From contig CALXAT010000004.1 of assembly GCA_944386365.1 (NCBI GenBank), forward strand, positions 1 to 56,714: a stretch of DNA of 56,714 bases, given 5' to 3'. Made by a program: the position numbers and the translations under genes. The notes under the pieces are model-generated. The model was not told the DNA's origin. It ran no database searches and was given only the letters and a program-made list of their open reading frames with translations. Positions 46,751-56,714 of the stretch are shown here, in pieces (position 1 is the stretch's first letter; the number at the start of each line of letters is the position of its first letter). This stretch comes from an uncultured Clostridia bacterium (GTDB lineage Bacteria; Bacillota; Clostridia; TANB77; CAG-508).

Positions 46751-46782
46751 AAAAGGCTCGCTTTTTGCGGCCTTTTTTAATA
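46751..46782 (-). terminator. Hairpin between rpmH and rnpA
   Basis: AAAAAGGC.. and ..GGCCTTTTTT pair, with a small inner GC/GC stem. On the minus strand the stem ends in a T run. It probably terminates part of the rpmH transcripts. Confidence 0.65.
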
Positions 46783-46803
46783 AATCATAATAAATATATT
46801 AAA

Positions 46804-46938
46804 TTAAGCACTTAATTTTTTTCTACCTTTTGCTCTTCTGGCTTTTAATATATTTTGTCCTGATCTTGTTTTCATTCTTTTCATAAATCCATGTTCTTTC
46901 TTTTCTTGTCTATTTTTTGGTTGATATGTTCTTTTCAT
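46804..46938 (-). CDS. rpmH: 50S ribosomal protein L34
   Basis: A 44-residue basic protein beginning [22 protein letters not shown] and ending [13 protein letters not shown], the invariant L34 pattern. It was found by reading the minus strand, because it is very short. The ribosome binding site is AGGAGGTGC. First gene leftward of the origin. Confidence 0.97.
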   Translation of the reverse strand: MKRTYQPKNRQEKKEHGFMKRMKTRSGQNILKARRAKGRKKLSA

Positions 46939-47362
46939 TCCTTAGCACCTCCTATTGTTTATATATATAAATTCCAAAAATGGAAATTATTTGCTAAATT
47001 TAAATAAGCATATCGATTATACCTTAAATCTCATACAATTGTCAAGCAATTTTCTATTTTTTTATATTTTTAACTTTTCCTATAAAAAATTTGTCTCTTT
47101 TTGTAATATTTTTGTAAAAAATGAATGGTTTTCCACAGTTTTTTTGATTGTTTTCCACATAAAAAAATTTTTTTCCACAATTGTATTGACTTATTTATTA
47201 TAATTTTGTTATTATAGGAAAGTATAAAAAAATATTAATTTTTGTTGAAAATACTTAAATTTTTGTTCGTATTAATTAATTGTTTTTTTACAGAATTATT
47301 ACAATATTATCAACATTTGTGGATAACTTTGTGGATAACTTTTTAGGAAGGATGATTTAAAA
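46939..47362. other. oriC: Origin region, left DnaA-box cluster
   Basis: Between rpmH and dnaA, which point away from each other. Three TTTTCCACA boxes (47129-47137, 47151-47159, 47171-47179), spaced 20-22 bases apart, read on the plus strand. Two perfect TGTGGATAA boxes (47318-47326, 47330-47338) overlap the dnaA leader and could autoregulate it. A TTGACT (47185) with a TATTAT about 18 bases on is the likely dnaA promoter. The rest is AT-rich. Gene polarity on both sides changes here, as expected for oriC. Confidence 0.85.
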
Positions 47363-48712
47363 ATGGCAATAGATAAAGATGATTTACTTTTAAAAATAAA
47401 AGAACTATTAAAACCAGAAGTTACAAAAATTTCTTATGATACTTGGATTTTACCTTTAGGTATTCGAAGTATAGATGGAGATAATATTGTTTTTACAGCT
47501 ATTTCAGAATTTCAAAAAGATTTTATTGAAAATAAATATAGAAGTTTGATTTTTAACACCTTACGTTATATTACTAACAAAGATTGGACCTTTTCTGTAA
47601 TTGATCTTTCCAAAGAAGGGGAAAATGAAGAACTTGTTATAAAAGATACTTCTTCTACAACTTCTACTGAAGTAGAAACAAATAAATCAACACTTAACCC
47701 CAAATATACTTTTGAAACATTTGTAGTTGGAAATAGTAATCGTTTTGCTCACGCAGCTGCTCTCGCAGTAGGAAACGAGCCAGGAAAAGCCTATAATCCC
47801 TTGTTTTTATATGGTGGTGTTGGGTTAGGAAAAACCCATTTAATGCATGCAATAGGTAATCGAATCTTAGAAAATAATAGTAATAAAAATGTTTTGTATG
47901 TTACTTCAGAAAAATTTACAAATCAACTAATAAATGCAATAAAAGATAACAAAAATGAGGTTTTTAGAAATAGATACAGAAGTATAGATGTATTATTAAT
48001 TGATGATATTCAATTTATAGCTGGAAAAGAACGTGTGCAAGAAGAATTTTTCCATACATTTAATTCTCTATATGAAGATGGAAAACAAATTATTATTTCT
48101 AGTGATAAGCCTCCTAGAGATATTCAATTTTTAGAGGATAGACTAAAATCTAGATTTGAATGGGGATTACTTGCAGATATATCTTGTCCTGACTATGAAA
48201 CACGTTTAGCTATTTTAAGAAAAAAAGCACAAGATGAAAACATTTTAATAGATGATTTTATTCTTTCTGATATTGCTAATAAAATAGATTCAAACATTAG
48301 AGAATTAGAAGGTGTATTTAATAAAATTGTAGCAAGAGCTTCTTTAATTCACAGCCCAATAACAATTGAATTAGCAGAAAATATCATTAACGAGTTCAAA
48401 TATGAAAGTGAAAAAGTTATATCTTGTGACTTTATAAAAGAAACGGTTGCTAAATATTTTAGTATTGATAAAGATGACTTATCTGGAAATAAACGTTCTA
48501 ATGATATTGCCTTTCCAAGACAAATTGCTATGTATCTTTGTAGAGAAATTGCAAACATGTCATTTCCTCAAATAGGAATAGATTTTGGAGGAAGAGATCA
48601 TTCAACAGTTATGCATGCTTGTAAAAAAATAGAAAAAGAAATAAAAGAAAAAAATAATACAAAGTTAATTGTGGATAGTGTAAAAAACATAATCATAAAT
48701 GGAAAACAATAA
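47363..48712 (+). CDS. dnaA: Chromosomal replication initiator DnaA
   Basis: DnaA (449 residues) opens the origin by forming an ATP-bound filament on DnaA boxes. Domain I covers about 1-85. A short linker follows (ISKEGENEELVIKDTSSTTSTEVET). The AAA+ domain has Walker A GGVGLGKTHLMHAIGN and Walker B LLIDDIQFIAGKERVQEEFFHTFN. Domain IV carries the signature GRDHSTVMHACKKIE that contacts the box. Ribosome binding site TAGGAAGGATG. DnaA boxes lie both before and after the gene. Confidence 0.98.
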   Translation: MAIDKDDLLLKIKELLKPEVTKISYDTWILPLGIRSIDGDNIVFTAISEFQKDFIENKYRSLIFNTLRYITNKDWTFSVIDLSKEGENEELVIKDTSSTTSTEVETNKSTLNPKYTFETFVVGNSNRFAHAAALAVGNEPGKAYNPLFLYGGVGLGKTHLMHAIGNRILENNSNKNVLYVTSEKFTNQLINAIKDNKNEVFRNRYRSIDVLLIDDIQFIAGKERVQEEFFHTFNSLYEDGKQIIISSDKPPRDIQFLEDRLKSRFEWGLLADISCPDYETRLAILRKKAQDENILIDDFILSDIANKIDSNIRELEGVFNKIVARASLIHSPITIELAENIINEFKYESEKVISCDFIKETVAKYFSIDKDDLSGNKRSNDIAFPRQIAMYLCREIANMSFPQIGIDFGGRDHSTVMHACKKIEKEIKEKNNTKLIVDSVKNIIINGKQ

Positions 48713-49034
48713 TAAATTTGTACATTGAAAATACTTTTTTAAAAATTGTGTTTGTAAGAAAGTTTGTTCTTAAAAGATAAATCTTTCTTTTCTTACGGAA
48801 TAGCTAGAAAGACTATCCACACCTAAATGTTAATAACCTGTTAAAAATTTGTTAATAACTAACTTTTACACAATTATTACAAAATGCTGTGGATTATTTT
48901 TTAAGTTTTCCACTAAATTATAAACAGTAATTTTACTAGGGATTGTAACTATCAACATAGTTTTCCACAGTTTCCACAGTACCTAATACTATTACTACTA
49001 AAAATATTATATATATTTATAAGGAGGAATCGCT
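48713..49034. other. oriC: Origin region, dnaA-dnaN DnaA-box cluster
   Basis: This 320-base gap holds CTATCCACA (48813-48821), TGTGGATTA (48888-48896), TTTTCCACT (48906-48914), TTTTCCACA (48961-48969) and GTTTCCACA (48970-48978), amid AT-rich stretches suited to unwinding. The hairpin AAGAAAGTTTG/ATCTTTCTTTTCTT region near 48757-48795 may end the dnaA transcript. Which of the clusters carries the unwinding element cannot be fixed by eye. Confidence 0.75.
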
Positions 49035-50153
49035 ATGAAGATTATTTGTTATAAAGACAAATTAATGAAAGCCTTAAATTCCGTAGTAAAAGGCGTAGCT
49101 TCTAAAACAACAATGCCTATACTAGAAGGAATCTTAATTCAAACAAATGATAATGAAATAAAATTAACTACCTATGATTTAGAAATTGGTATAGAATATG
49201 TAATGGAATGTGACGTACTAGAACAAGGAAGTACTGTTGTTAATGCTATTATGTTTAGTGAAATTATAAGAAAATTACCGGATACAGAAATAAAAATAAC
49301 ATTAAATGCCAATAATTTATTAGAAATAGAATGTGAAGGTTCTTTATATAAATTAGCAACAATGAATCCTGAAGAATTTCCGGAACTTCCAAAAATAGAA
49401 ATAGAAAATTCTATAGAAATTGATCAAAATGTATTAAAAAATATGATAAGAAGAACAATATTTGCTGCTAGTACAGAAGAAAGTAGACCTATCTTTACAG
49501 GTTGTTTATTTGAAATAGAGAATAATAAACTAAGTCTAGTGGCAGTAGATGGATTTAGATTAGCTTTAAGAAAAGTATTTTTAACGAAACAAAGTAAAGA
49601 TTTTAGTGCAGTTATACCTGGAAAAACATTAATAGAATTAAATAAAATTCTTACAGATTCTTTTGAACCAATAAAAATAGGTGTTGCTAAAAATCAAGCA
49701 TTATTTGAAATGGATAATTGTAAAATTGTTACAAGAATTTTAGATGGTGAATTTTTAAATTATAAAAATGTTATTCCAAATACATGGGAAACAAGAATTA
49801 AAGTAAATAAAAATAATATACAAGATAGTTTTGAAAGAATTAGTTTAATTTCATCTTCTTCAGTTGAAAAAGAAAAGAAATATCCTGTAAAAGTACAAGT
49901 GGATATAGGTAAAGTAACCATATTATGTACAAATCAAACAGGAGAGGCAAAGGAAGAATTATATGTATCAACAGAAGGAAAAAATTTAGAAGTCGGATTT
50001 AATCCTAAATATTTTCTTGATAGTTTAAAAGCAATTGATGATGAGAAAGTATATATTGAATTTGGAAGTAGTATCTCTCCATGTTTAATAAAATCAGTTG
50101 AAAATAATGATTATGTATATATGATTTTACCAATCAGATTAAAAGAAGATTAA
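49035..50153 (+). CDS. dnaN: DNA polymerase III sliding clamp (beta subunit)
   Basis: A 372-residue beta clamp with the three-domain repeat: MKIICYKDKLMKALNSVVKGVASKTTMPILEGILI, then RPIFTGCLFEIENNKLSLVAVDGFRLALRKV in domain 2, and the C-terminal YVYMILPIRL that forms the partner-binding pocket. It encircles DNA and tethers PolC/DnaE. Ribosome binding site AAGGAGGAATCGCT. Confidence 0.98.
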   Translation: MKIICYKDKLMKALNSVVKGVASKTTMPILEGILIQTNDNEIKLTTYDLEIGIEYVMECDVLEQGSTVVNAIMFSEIIRKLPDTEIKITLNANNLLEIECEGSLYKLATMNPEEFPELPKIEIENSIEIDQNVLKNMIRRTIFAASTEESRPIFTGCLFEIENNKLSLVAVDGFRLALRKVFLTKQSKDFSAVIPGKTLIELNKILTDSFEPIKIGVAKNQALFEMDNCKIVTRILDGEFLNYKNVIPNTWETRIKVNKNNIQDSFERISLISSSSVEKEKKYPVKVQVDIGKVTILCTNQTGEAKEELYVSTEGKNLEVGFNPKYFLDSLKAIDDEKVYIEFGSSISPCLIKSVENNDYVYMILPIRLKED

Positions 50154-50183
50154 AGGTGGAAGGAATTCTACCTTTAATATTTT
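50152..50183 (+). terminator. Terminator of dnaN
   Basis: AAAGGTGGAA and TTCTACCTTT pair (one mismatch) around GGAA, followed by AATATTTTT. Confidence 0.7.
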
Positions 50184-50941
50184 TATAGTTATCCACATTT
50201 TATGAAAAGTTTGTGGATAATAGAAAGAAGAAATATTAAAAATACAATATAACTTTTTAAAATAGAACAAGAATAGAAAAATTGCAAATTTAAATAAATT
50301 AGAAAAAAATAGTTAAAAAAAGAAAAAAAAAGAATAAATTAGATTTTTTAAAATTTTAAAAAATTGATAAAAAATAAAATAAAAAAAGAATGAAAAAAAT
50401 AGAATAAATTCGTAAAAAAAAGAATAAAAGAGAAAAAAAGAGAAAAATAAAATATAAAAATTTTCTTTCAATATAATAATTAATATAAAAACGAAAAATA
50501 TTTTTATATTAAAAAATAAAAATTAAAAATAAAAATTAAAAATAAAAATTTAATTCATATAAATAAAAAAATAAAAAACAATTAAATGAAAAATAATAAA
50601 AAATAAAAGTTAATAAAAAAATAAAATAAATTAATAGTAGAAAAAATAGATATTTATAAAAAAATAATAAAAAAAATGAAGCTTGAAAATCGAAAATAAG
50701 CCGATTTTATTTTTTAGAAGTATAATTTTATTACTGAAATAAAAAAATAAGGGAATAATTTTTATAAAAAATATAAAAAAACAAAGCACGAGAATCAAAA
50801 ATAAGCCAATTTTATTTTTTAGTAATATAATTTGTTATTTAAAAATAATAAAAAAATTAAAAAAAATTAGAAAAAAATCGTAAAAAAAAGAAAAAAGAAT
50901 ATTTATAAAAATAAAAAAGTTATACACAAATGGAGAAGAAT
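50154..50941. other. Extremely AT-rich gap dnaN-recF with DnaA boxes and repeats
   Basis: About 790 bases where Bacillus has the small S4-domain gene yaaA; no such frame is seen. A perfect facing DnaA-box pair, TTATCCACA (50189-50197) and TGTGGATAA (50212-50220), lies at the left. A-rich low-complexity sequence fills most of the middle, including a 12-base tandem repeat (ATTAAAAATAAA, about 50516-50555). An imperfect duplicated element of about 70-80 bases lies at the right (see separate entry). TTATACACA (50920-50928) and TGTGGATAA (50943-50951) flank the recF start. Confidence 0.7.
50675..50865 (+). repeat. Imperfect direct repeat with terminator-like hairpins
   Basis: Two copies (about 50675-50750 and 50780-50860) share the series AAGC..GA.AATC.AAAATAAGCC.ATTTTATTTTTTAG and a following TATAATTT. 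In copy 1, AAAATCG and CGATTTT pair and are followed by ATTTTTT, like a rho-independent terminator. In copy 2 the stem has decayed (GAATC/CAATTTT). The role is unknown. Confidence 0.5.
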
Positions 50942-52024
50942 ATGTGGATAAGTAAAATAAATTTAAATAATTTTAGAAATTATAAAAATGAAATAATTGA
51001 ATTAAATAAAAATTTAAATATATTTTATGGTGAAAACGCACAAGGAAAAACGAATATAATTGAAAGTATTTTCTTATGTAGTATGGGAAAATCATTTCGA
51101 GCAAGAAAAGATGTAGAAATGATTCAATTAGGAAAAGAAAATGCAAGTATAGAAGTTTTCTATGAAAAATGTGATCGATGTGGAAAAATAAAAATAGATT
51201 TGTCTAATAAAAAAAATATTTATTTAAATGGAATTAAATTAAAGAAATTGAGTGAATTATTAGGAACCATAAATGTTGTTATTTTTACACCTGATGATAT
51301 TAATATTTTAAAAGGCGGACCTCAAAATAGAAGAAGATTTTTAGATATTATGATAAGCCAATTAAAACCTAATTATATGTATAATTTAAATTTATATTTA
51401 AAAACAATTGAGCAAAGAAATAATTATTTAAGACAGATAAGAGAAGAAAGAAAACCAGAAGAATTATTAGATATATGGGATGAAAAATTAATAGAATATG
51501 CAGAAAAAATAAATAATTATAGAAAAGAATTTATCACTAAAATTCAAGAAAAGATTGTAAAAATTCATAAAGAAATTACAGATAATAAAGAAGAAATAAA
51601 AATAGAATATAAAACAGATTGTGAAAATAAAGAAAAATATTACAATCTTTTAAAAGAGAGAAGAAAATTGGATATTATAAAAGGATATACAACAAAGGGG
51701 ATTCATAGAGATGATTTTATTGTATCTATAAATGATAGAGATTTAGGAGCATATGGTTCTCAAGGTCAGCATAGAACAGCAATATTATCTTTAAAAATGT
51801 CAGAACTGGATATTATATATGATGAAATAGGAGAATATCCAATATTATTATTAGATGATTTTATGTCTGAACTAGATGAAAAAAGAAGAAAACATTTATT
51901 AGAAAAAATTAAAAATATACAAGTTATAATAACATGTACGGATAAAATAAAACTTGAAAATAAAAATGTTTTAATATATAATGTAAAAGACGGAAAAGTT
52001 AAAAAAGAAAATCAAGAGTTTTAG
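50942..52024 (+). CDS. recF: DNA replication and repair protein RecF
   Basis: A 360-residue SMC-like ATPase that loads RecA at single-strand gaps. N-terminal WISKINLNNFRNYKNEIIEL, Walker A YGENAQGKTNIIESIF, signature GAYGSQGQHRTAILSLKMSEL and Walker B LLLDDFMSELDEKRR are all present. I start at the ATG at 50942, seven bases after GGAGAAG; an ATG twelve bases upstream overlaps that site. A DnaA box covers codons 1-3. Followed eleven bases later by gyrB; the remB gene found between them in Bacillus is absent. Confidence 0.96.
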   Translation: MWISKINLNNFRNYKNEIIELNKNLNIFYGENAQGKTNIIESIFLCSMGKSFRARKDVEMIQLGKENASIEVFYEKCDRCGKIKIDLSNKKNIYLNGIKLKKLSELLGTINVVIFTPDDINILKGGPQNRRRFLDIMISQLKPNYMYNLNLYLKTIEQRNNYLRQIREERKPEELLDIWDEKLIEYAEKINNYRKEFITKIQEKIVKIHKEITDNKEEIKIEYKTDCENKEKYYNLLKERRKLDIIKGYTTKGIHRDDFIVSINDRDLGAYGSQGQHRTAILSLKMSELDIIYDEIGEYPILLLDDFMSELDEKRRKHLLEKIKNIQVIITCTDKIKLENKNVLIYNVKDGKVKKENQEF

Positions 52025-52032
52025 GAGGATGA

Positions 52033-53964
<1,932 letters not shown>

Positions 53965-53977
53965 AAAATAGTTATAA

Positions 53978-54025
53978 AAAAATTTAATGGCAGATAATAA
54001 AAAATATATTATCTGCCATTAATCA
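53978..54025 (+). terminator. Hairpin after gyrB
   Basis: TTAATGGCAGATAATA and TATTATCTGCCATTAA form a long perfect stem around an A-rich loop. The T run after it is poor, so it may also serve to stabilise the 3' end. Confidence 0.6.
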
Positions 54026-54998
54026 ATAAAGCTAATAATAATCTTAATTAATTAATATATAAAAATTATATTTTATATAGTTAATTTTTAATAAGATATA
54101 TTAATTAGAATTTATTAATACACTTTATTATTAATTTATTCAAAAAGAAAATTTATATTAAAAAAGTGTAAAATACTATAAAAATATTTATATAATATTA
54201 TATTACTATCAATAAATATAATGAAAAAAGGATAGTATATAAAGAAAAATATATTTTTAGTATTAAAATATGATCCATATAAAAATAATATATCTTTTAA
54301 TAATAATAAATTAAATAAAATAAAATTTAATTATTATTTTTTTATAACTATTATTAACTTTATAATATTATTATCTACAAAAAATAAAAAAATATTCAAT
54401 ATATAAAAAAAATAAAAAATAATTAATTATAATAAAAGAAAGATTATAAAAATAATAAACTAAAATATTAAATGTATATAAAGATAATAATTGAAATTAA
54501 AATTTAAAATAAGAAAAAAATTATGAAAGAAACAAATATATACAAATCAAGATTTACAAAAAATGTAAAAAGTATATTGGATTATAAGAGAAATGTTAGA
54601 ATAAATTTTAATTTTATTTTTGATTATGTAAAATAAAATTAAAGGAAAAATATAAGATAAGTAAGAAAAAATTTTAGTATGAAATATAAAAATCAGAAAT
54701 AATTTAAACTGTAAAAAAGAGGATAGTGGAAAGAATGTTAAAGAAAAAAAGATTTATAATTTTGTAAAAATTAGTTTTAAACAATTACGGGATATAGGAT
54801 AAACAAAAAAAGGAAAAAAATTTATAGATAGATACTAGAAAGGAAAATTTAATTTACATAAAAGTAAAAGAAAAAAACTAGGCAATTAGAAATGAAAATG
54901 AAAAAAAAATTAGAAAAGCATAAATAGAAAAGAGAAAATAAAAGATGTAAACTTAATCATATAAAGATAAAAAGTCGAATTTTGTCAAAATGTTTTTC
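54026..54998. other. 1 kb of very AT-rich DNA without recognisable genes
   Basis: The stretch has hardly any G or C and no frame over about 40 codons with a convincing ribosome binding site. A 37-codon frame near 54523 (MKETNIYKSRF...) lacks one. It separates the origin genes from the second T4SS operon. It may be a decayed gene remnant or an AT-rich spacer. Confidence 0.5.
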
Positions 54999-55027
54999 TT
55001 GACAAGCAATGTAAAATAATGTAAAAT
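54999..55027 (+). promoter_or_regulatory. Promoter of the second T4SS operon
   Basis: A consensus TTGACA (54999-55004), a 17-base spacer and TAAAAT (55022-55027). The predicted start near 55034 leaves only about 20 bases to the ATA start proposed at 55053, with AAAGGAG in between. Confidence 0.8.
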
Positions 55028-55052
55028 GGCAAACAAAGGAGAGTGATAAAAA

Positions 55053-55646
55053 ATATATAAAAAAAATGTACAAGAATGGATATTATTAAAACAAATTTTT
55101 AATGATGGTATTATAGAATTAAATAATAATAATTATATAAAAATATTAGAAATAATACCAATAAATTATAATTTAAAATCTGATTTAGAAAAAGAAGCTA
55201 TATTAAATTCATATAAAATTTTTTTTAAAACATGTAATTTTAATATTCAAATTTTAATTCAAAGTAATAAAGAAGATTTAAATCATCATATTTCAAAAAT
55301 AAAAACAAATTTATTAAAAAAAGAAAATAAATATTTAAAAAATTTAGCTGATAAATATATAAATTATATTTTAAATTTAAATATGAATAAAAAATCAGCA
55401 TCTAAAAAATTTTATATTATAATAAAAAATAATTCAGAAAATAAAAAAGAAAAAAATATTGAATTTATAAAACAAGAATTAAATGAAAAATATTTAAAAA
55501 TAAAAGAATGTTTATCAAGGTGTGGAAATAAAATAACTGTTATTGATGAAAAAGAAGAAATATTAAAAATATTTTTTTCATTTTTAAATACAAAAAAATA
55601 TTTAAATAAAAATTATAATCAGAAGGAGGAAAGAAAATATTATTAA
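55053..55646 (+). CDS. VirB4 N-terminal-domain protein, ATA start proposed
   Basis: The frame is open from 55050 to 55646 and encodes QEWILLKQIFNDGIIELNNNNYIKILEIIPINYNLKSDLEKEAILNSYKIFFKTCNFNIQILIQS. That aligns by eye with the N-domain of VirB4/TraC and with the 386-residue protein of the left cluster. The first ATG in frame (55383) would remove this domain. Between the upstream stop (55047) and the conserved part, the only near-cognate start is ATA at 55053, nine bases after GGAGAG. From there the protein has 197 residues and no membrane helix. It overlaps the next gene by ten bases. Alternatives: a gene that lost its start, or another unusual start. Confidence 0.7.
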   Translation: MYKKNVQEWILLKQIFNDGIIELNNNNYIKILEIIPINYNLKSDLEKEAILNSYKIFFKTCNFNIQILIQSNKEDLNHHISKIKTNLLKKENKYLKNLADKYINYILNLNMNKKSASKKFYIIIKNNSENKKEKNIEFIKQELNEKYLKIKECLSRCGNKITVIDEKEEILKIFFSFLNTKKYLNKNYNQKEERKYY

Positions 55647-56714
55647 AAAAATATATATACAAAAAAAGAAAAGAAAAAAATTTAAAATTATATGAAGGAA
55701 CAATTTTTGAAAAAGATAAAATTTCGCCTTCATATATTAATATGCAAAATCCTAAATTTATAGAAATTGATAATTTGTATTATGCAGGTATTATAATAGT
55801 AGATTATTATAGAGAACAAACAGATATTATATTAAAAAATATTATTGAAAGTAATATAAATGTAAATATATCTATTTTTTATGAAAAACAAGATTCTTAT
55901 AGAGTTATAAAAGATTTAACTTATCATATAGGAAATGTAGGAGTAGAAGTGAAAAGCAATAATGAAAATAGACAAGATATTGATATTGCTACATCCATAT
56001 ATGGTGATGCTAAATATATTAGAAAAGAAATGCAAGTAAATAATGAAGAAATGTATTATATTTATATATATTTATTAGTATATACAGAGGATGAAAAAGA
56101 GTTAGAATATTTATTAAATAAAATAGAAGGAATAGCACAAAGTAAAGGATTACAAACAAGAAGAGCAAATTTTAGACAGGAAGAAATTTTTAAGGCATGC
56201 TTGCCTATAATGGAAAATAATAATTTAATAAAAAATGTTGCTAAAAGAAATATACTTACATCCAGTATTGTTGCTACATATCCATTTATTTCATCATCCA
56301 TATTTGATGATGAAGGAATATTTATAGGTACCAATATTTATAACAATTCAATGGTTTTTATTGATAGATATGATACACAAAAATATAAAAATGCGAATAT
56401 ATGTATATTTGGGACAAGTGGAGCAGGAAAATCTTTTTATACAAAATTATTAATATTACGCTATAGACTAATGGGAATAAAACAATATATTATTGATCCC
56501 GAACGTGAATATGTTAATTTAAGTGATAAATTAAGAGGGACGAGAATTATTATTGGTCCTAATTCAAATACGTATATAAATATATTGGAAATTAGAAAAG
56601 AAAGTATTGAAGATGGAGAAAATGGATATCTAGCTACAAAAATAGGAAAATTAATTGGTTTTTTTAATTTGATTTTTGGAGAATTAAATGAAGAAGACAA
56701 AGCGTTAATAGAAG
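55637..56714 (+). CDS. virB4: VirB4-like T4SS ATPase, partial, ATA start proposed
   Basis: The frame runs open from 55619 past the end of the window. It shows a VirB4-type middle domain (ISPSYINMQNPKFIEIDNLYYAGIIIVDYYREQTD) and Walker A ICIFGTSGAGKSFYTKLL. Next come YIIDPEREYVNL and GPNSNTYINILEI, typical of conjugative VirB4/TraC ATPases. The Walker B half lies beyond the edge. No ATG, GTG or TTG is in frame near the start. An ATA at 55637 lies exactly seven bases after GGAGG, and the gene overlaps the end of the previous one. The sequence differs clearly from the left-cluster VirB4, so this is a separate system, not a copy. Confidence 0.8.
   Translation, partial: MLLKKYIYKKRKEKNLKLYEGTIFEKDKISPSYINMQNPKFIEIDNLYYAGIIIVDYYREQTDIILKNIIESNINVNISIFYEKQDSYRVIKDLTYHIGNVGVEVKSNNENRQDIDIATSIYGDAKYIRKEMQVNNEEMYYIYIYLLVYTEDEKELEYLLNKIEGIAQSKGLQTRRANFRQEEIFKACLPIMENNNLIKNVAKRNILTSSIVATYPFISSSIFDDEGIFIGTNIYNNSMVFIDRYDTQKYKNANICIFGTSGAGKSFYTKLLILRYRLMGIKQYIIDPEREYVNLSDKLRGTRIIIGPNSNTYINILEIRKESIEDGENGYLATKIGKLIGFFNLIFGELNEEDKALIE

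Noticed and set aside
55066..55089. A short ATG frame (MYKNGYY) just before the VirB4-N gene as the true start followed by frameshifting
   Set aside because: It lies too far (about 22 bases) from the Shine-Dalgarno, ends after seven codons, and has no C-GGA site; an ATA start is simpler.

Overview
The window is about 56.7 kb of very AT-rich DNA around a bacterial chromosome origin. The organism looks like a spore-forming anaerobic low-GC Firmicute, most likely an uncultured gut Clostridia member. The sporulation genes spoIIR, spmA/spmB, a GerMN-domain gene and an abrB/spoVT-type regulator support this, as do a giant 2-hydroxyacyl-CoA dehydratase activase, Firmicutes-type oriC gene order and AGGAGG-type ribosome binding sites. 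The species name is inference.

Layout. 1-660: the 5' half of a tRNA-Arg(CCU) with its own promoter, then an unidentified structured RNA with promoter, Spo0A-like box and terminator. 0.9-12.7 kb: housekeeping and sporulation genes (ttcA-like, phosphohexomutase, UDPGP-type pyrophosphorylase, spoIIR, murA, walJ, rlmH, spmBA, abrB, rsmI, trmN6-like). 12.7-21 kb: GerMN protein, CoA-dehydratase activase with a leader ORF, J-domain protein, ABC exporter. 21.2-35.7 kb: a minus-strand type IV secretion (T4SS) cluster of the Gram-positive Prg type. It has four tandem VirB2-like pilins, PrgI/VirB3, a two-gene VirB4, VirB6, two VirB8-like proteins and a three-domain peptidoglycan hydrolase. No relaxase, coupling protein or integrase is in the window. 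35.8-36.1 kb: two tRNA-Ser genes. 36.2-46.9 kb: the classical leftward origin set (GT-C glycosyltransferase, DUF4446, parB, parA, rsmG, mnmG, mnmE, jag, yidC, yidD, rnpA, rpmH). 47-54 kb: DnaA-box clusters and the rightward set dnaA, dnaN, recF, gyrB. 55.0 kb to the end: a second T4SS-like operon with a split VirB4.

Main discovery candidate. Three genes (walJ, virB6, mnmE) are each broken by one extra C. In all three the zero-frame codon at the break is CGG followed by A. Skipping the C and reading GGA (Gly) restores a family-like protein. In a by-eye check of the recognised genes I found no other in-frame CGG, although CGG is common out of frame (for example across ACG-G, GCG-G and ATC-GG). 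CGT, CGC, CGA and AGG are used. This suggests CGG has no decoding tRNA and that C-GGA acts as a +1 ribosomal frameshift signal. A second oddity is that both genes of the right-edge VirB4 operon have no ATG/GTG/TTG near their start, but have an ATA at a plausible distance from a Shine-Dalgarno.

How the genes fit together. The origin block couples initiation (dnaA/dnaN), segregation (parAB), tRNA modification (mnmE/mnmG), ribosome and RNase P parts (rpmH, rnpA) and membrane insertion (yidC/yidD/jag). The T4SS cluster would form a trans-envelope channel with surface pilins and a wall-opening hydrolase. Its substrate cannot be told from this window.
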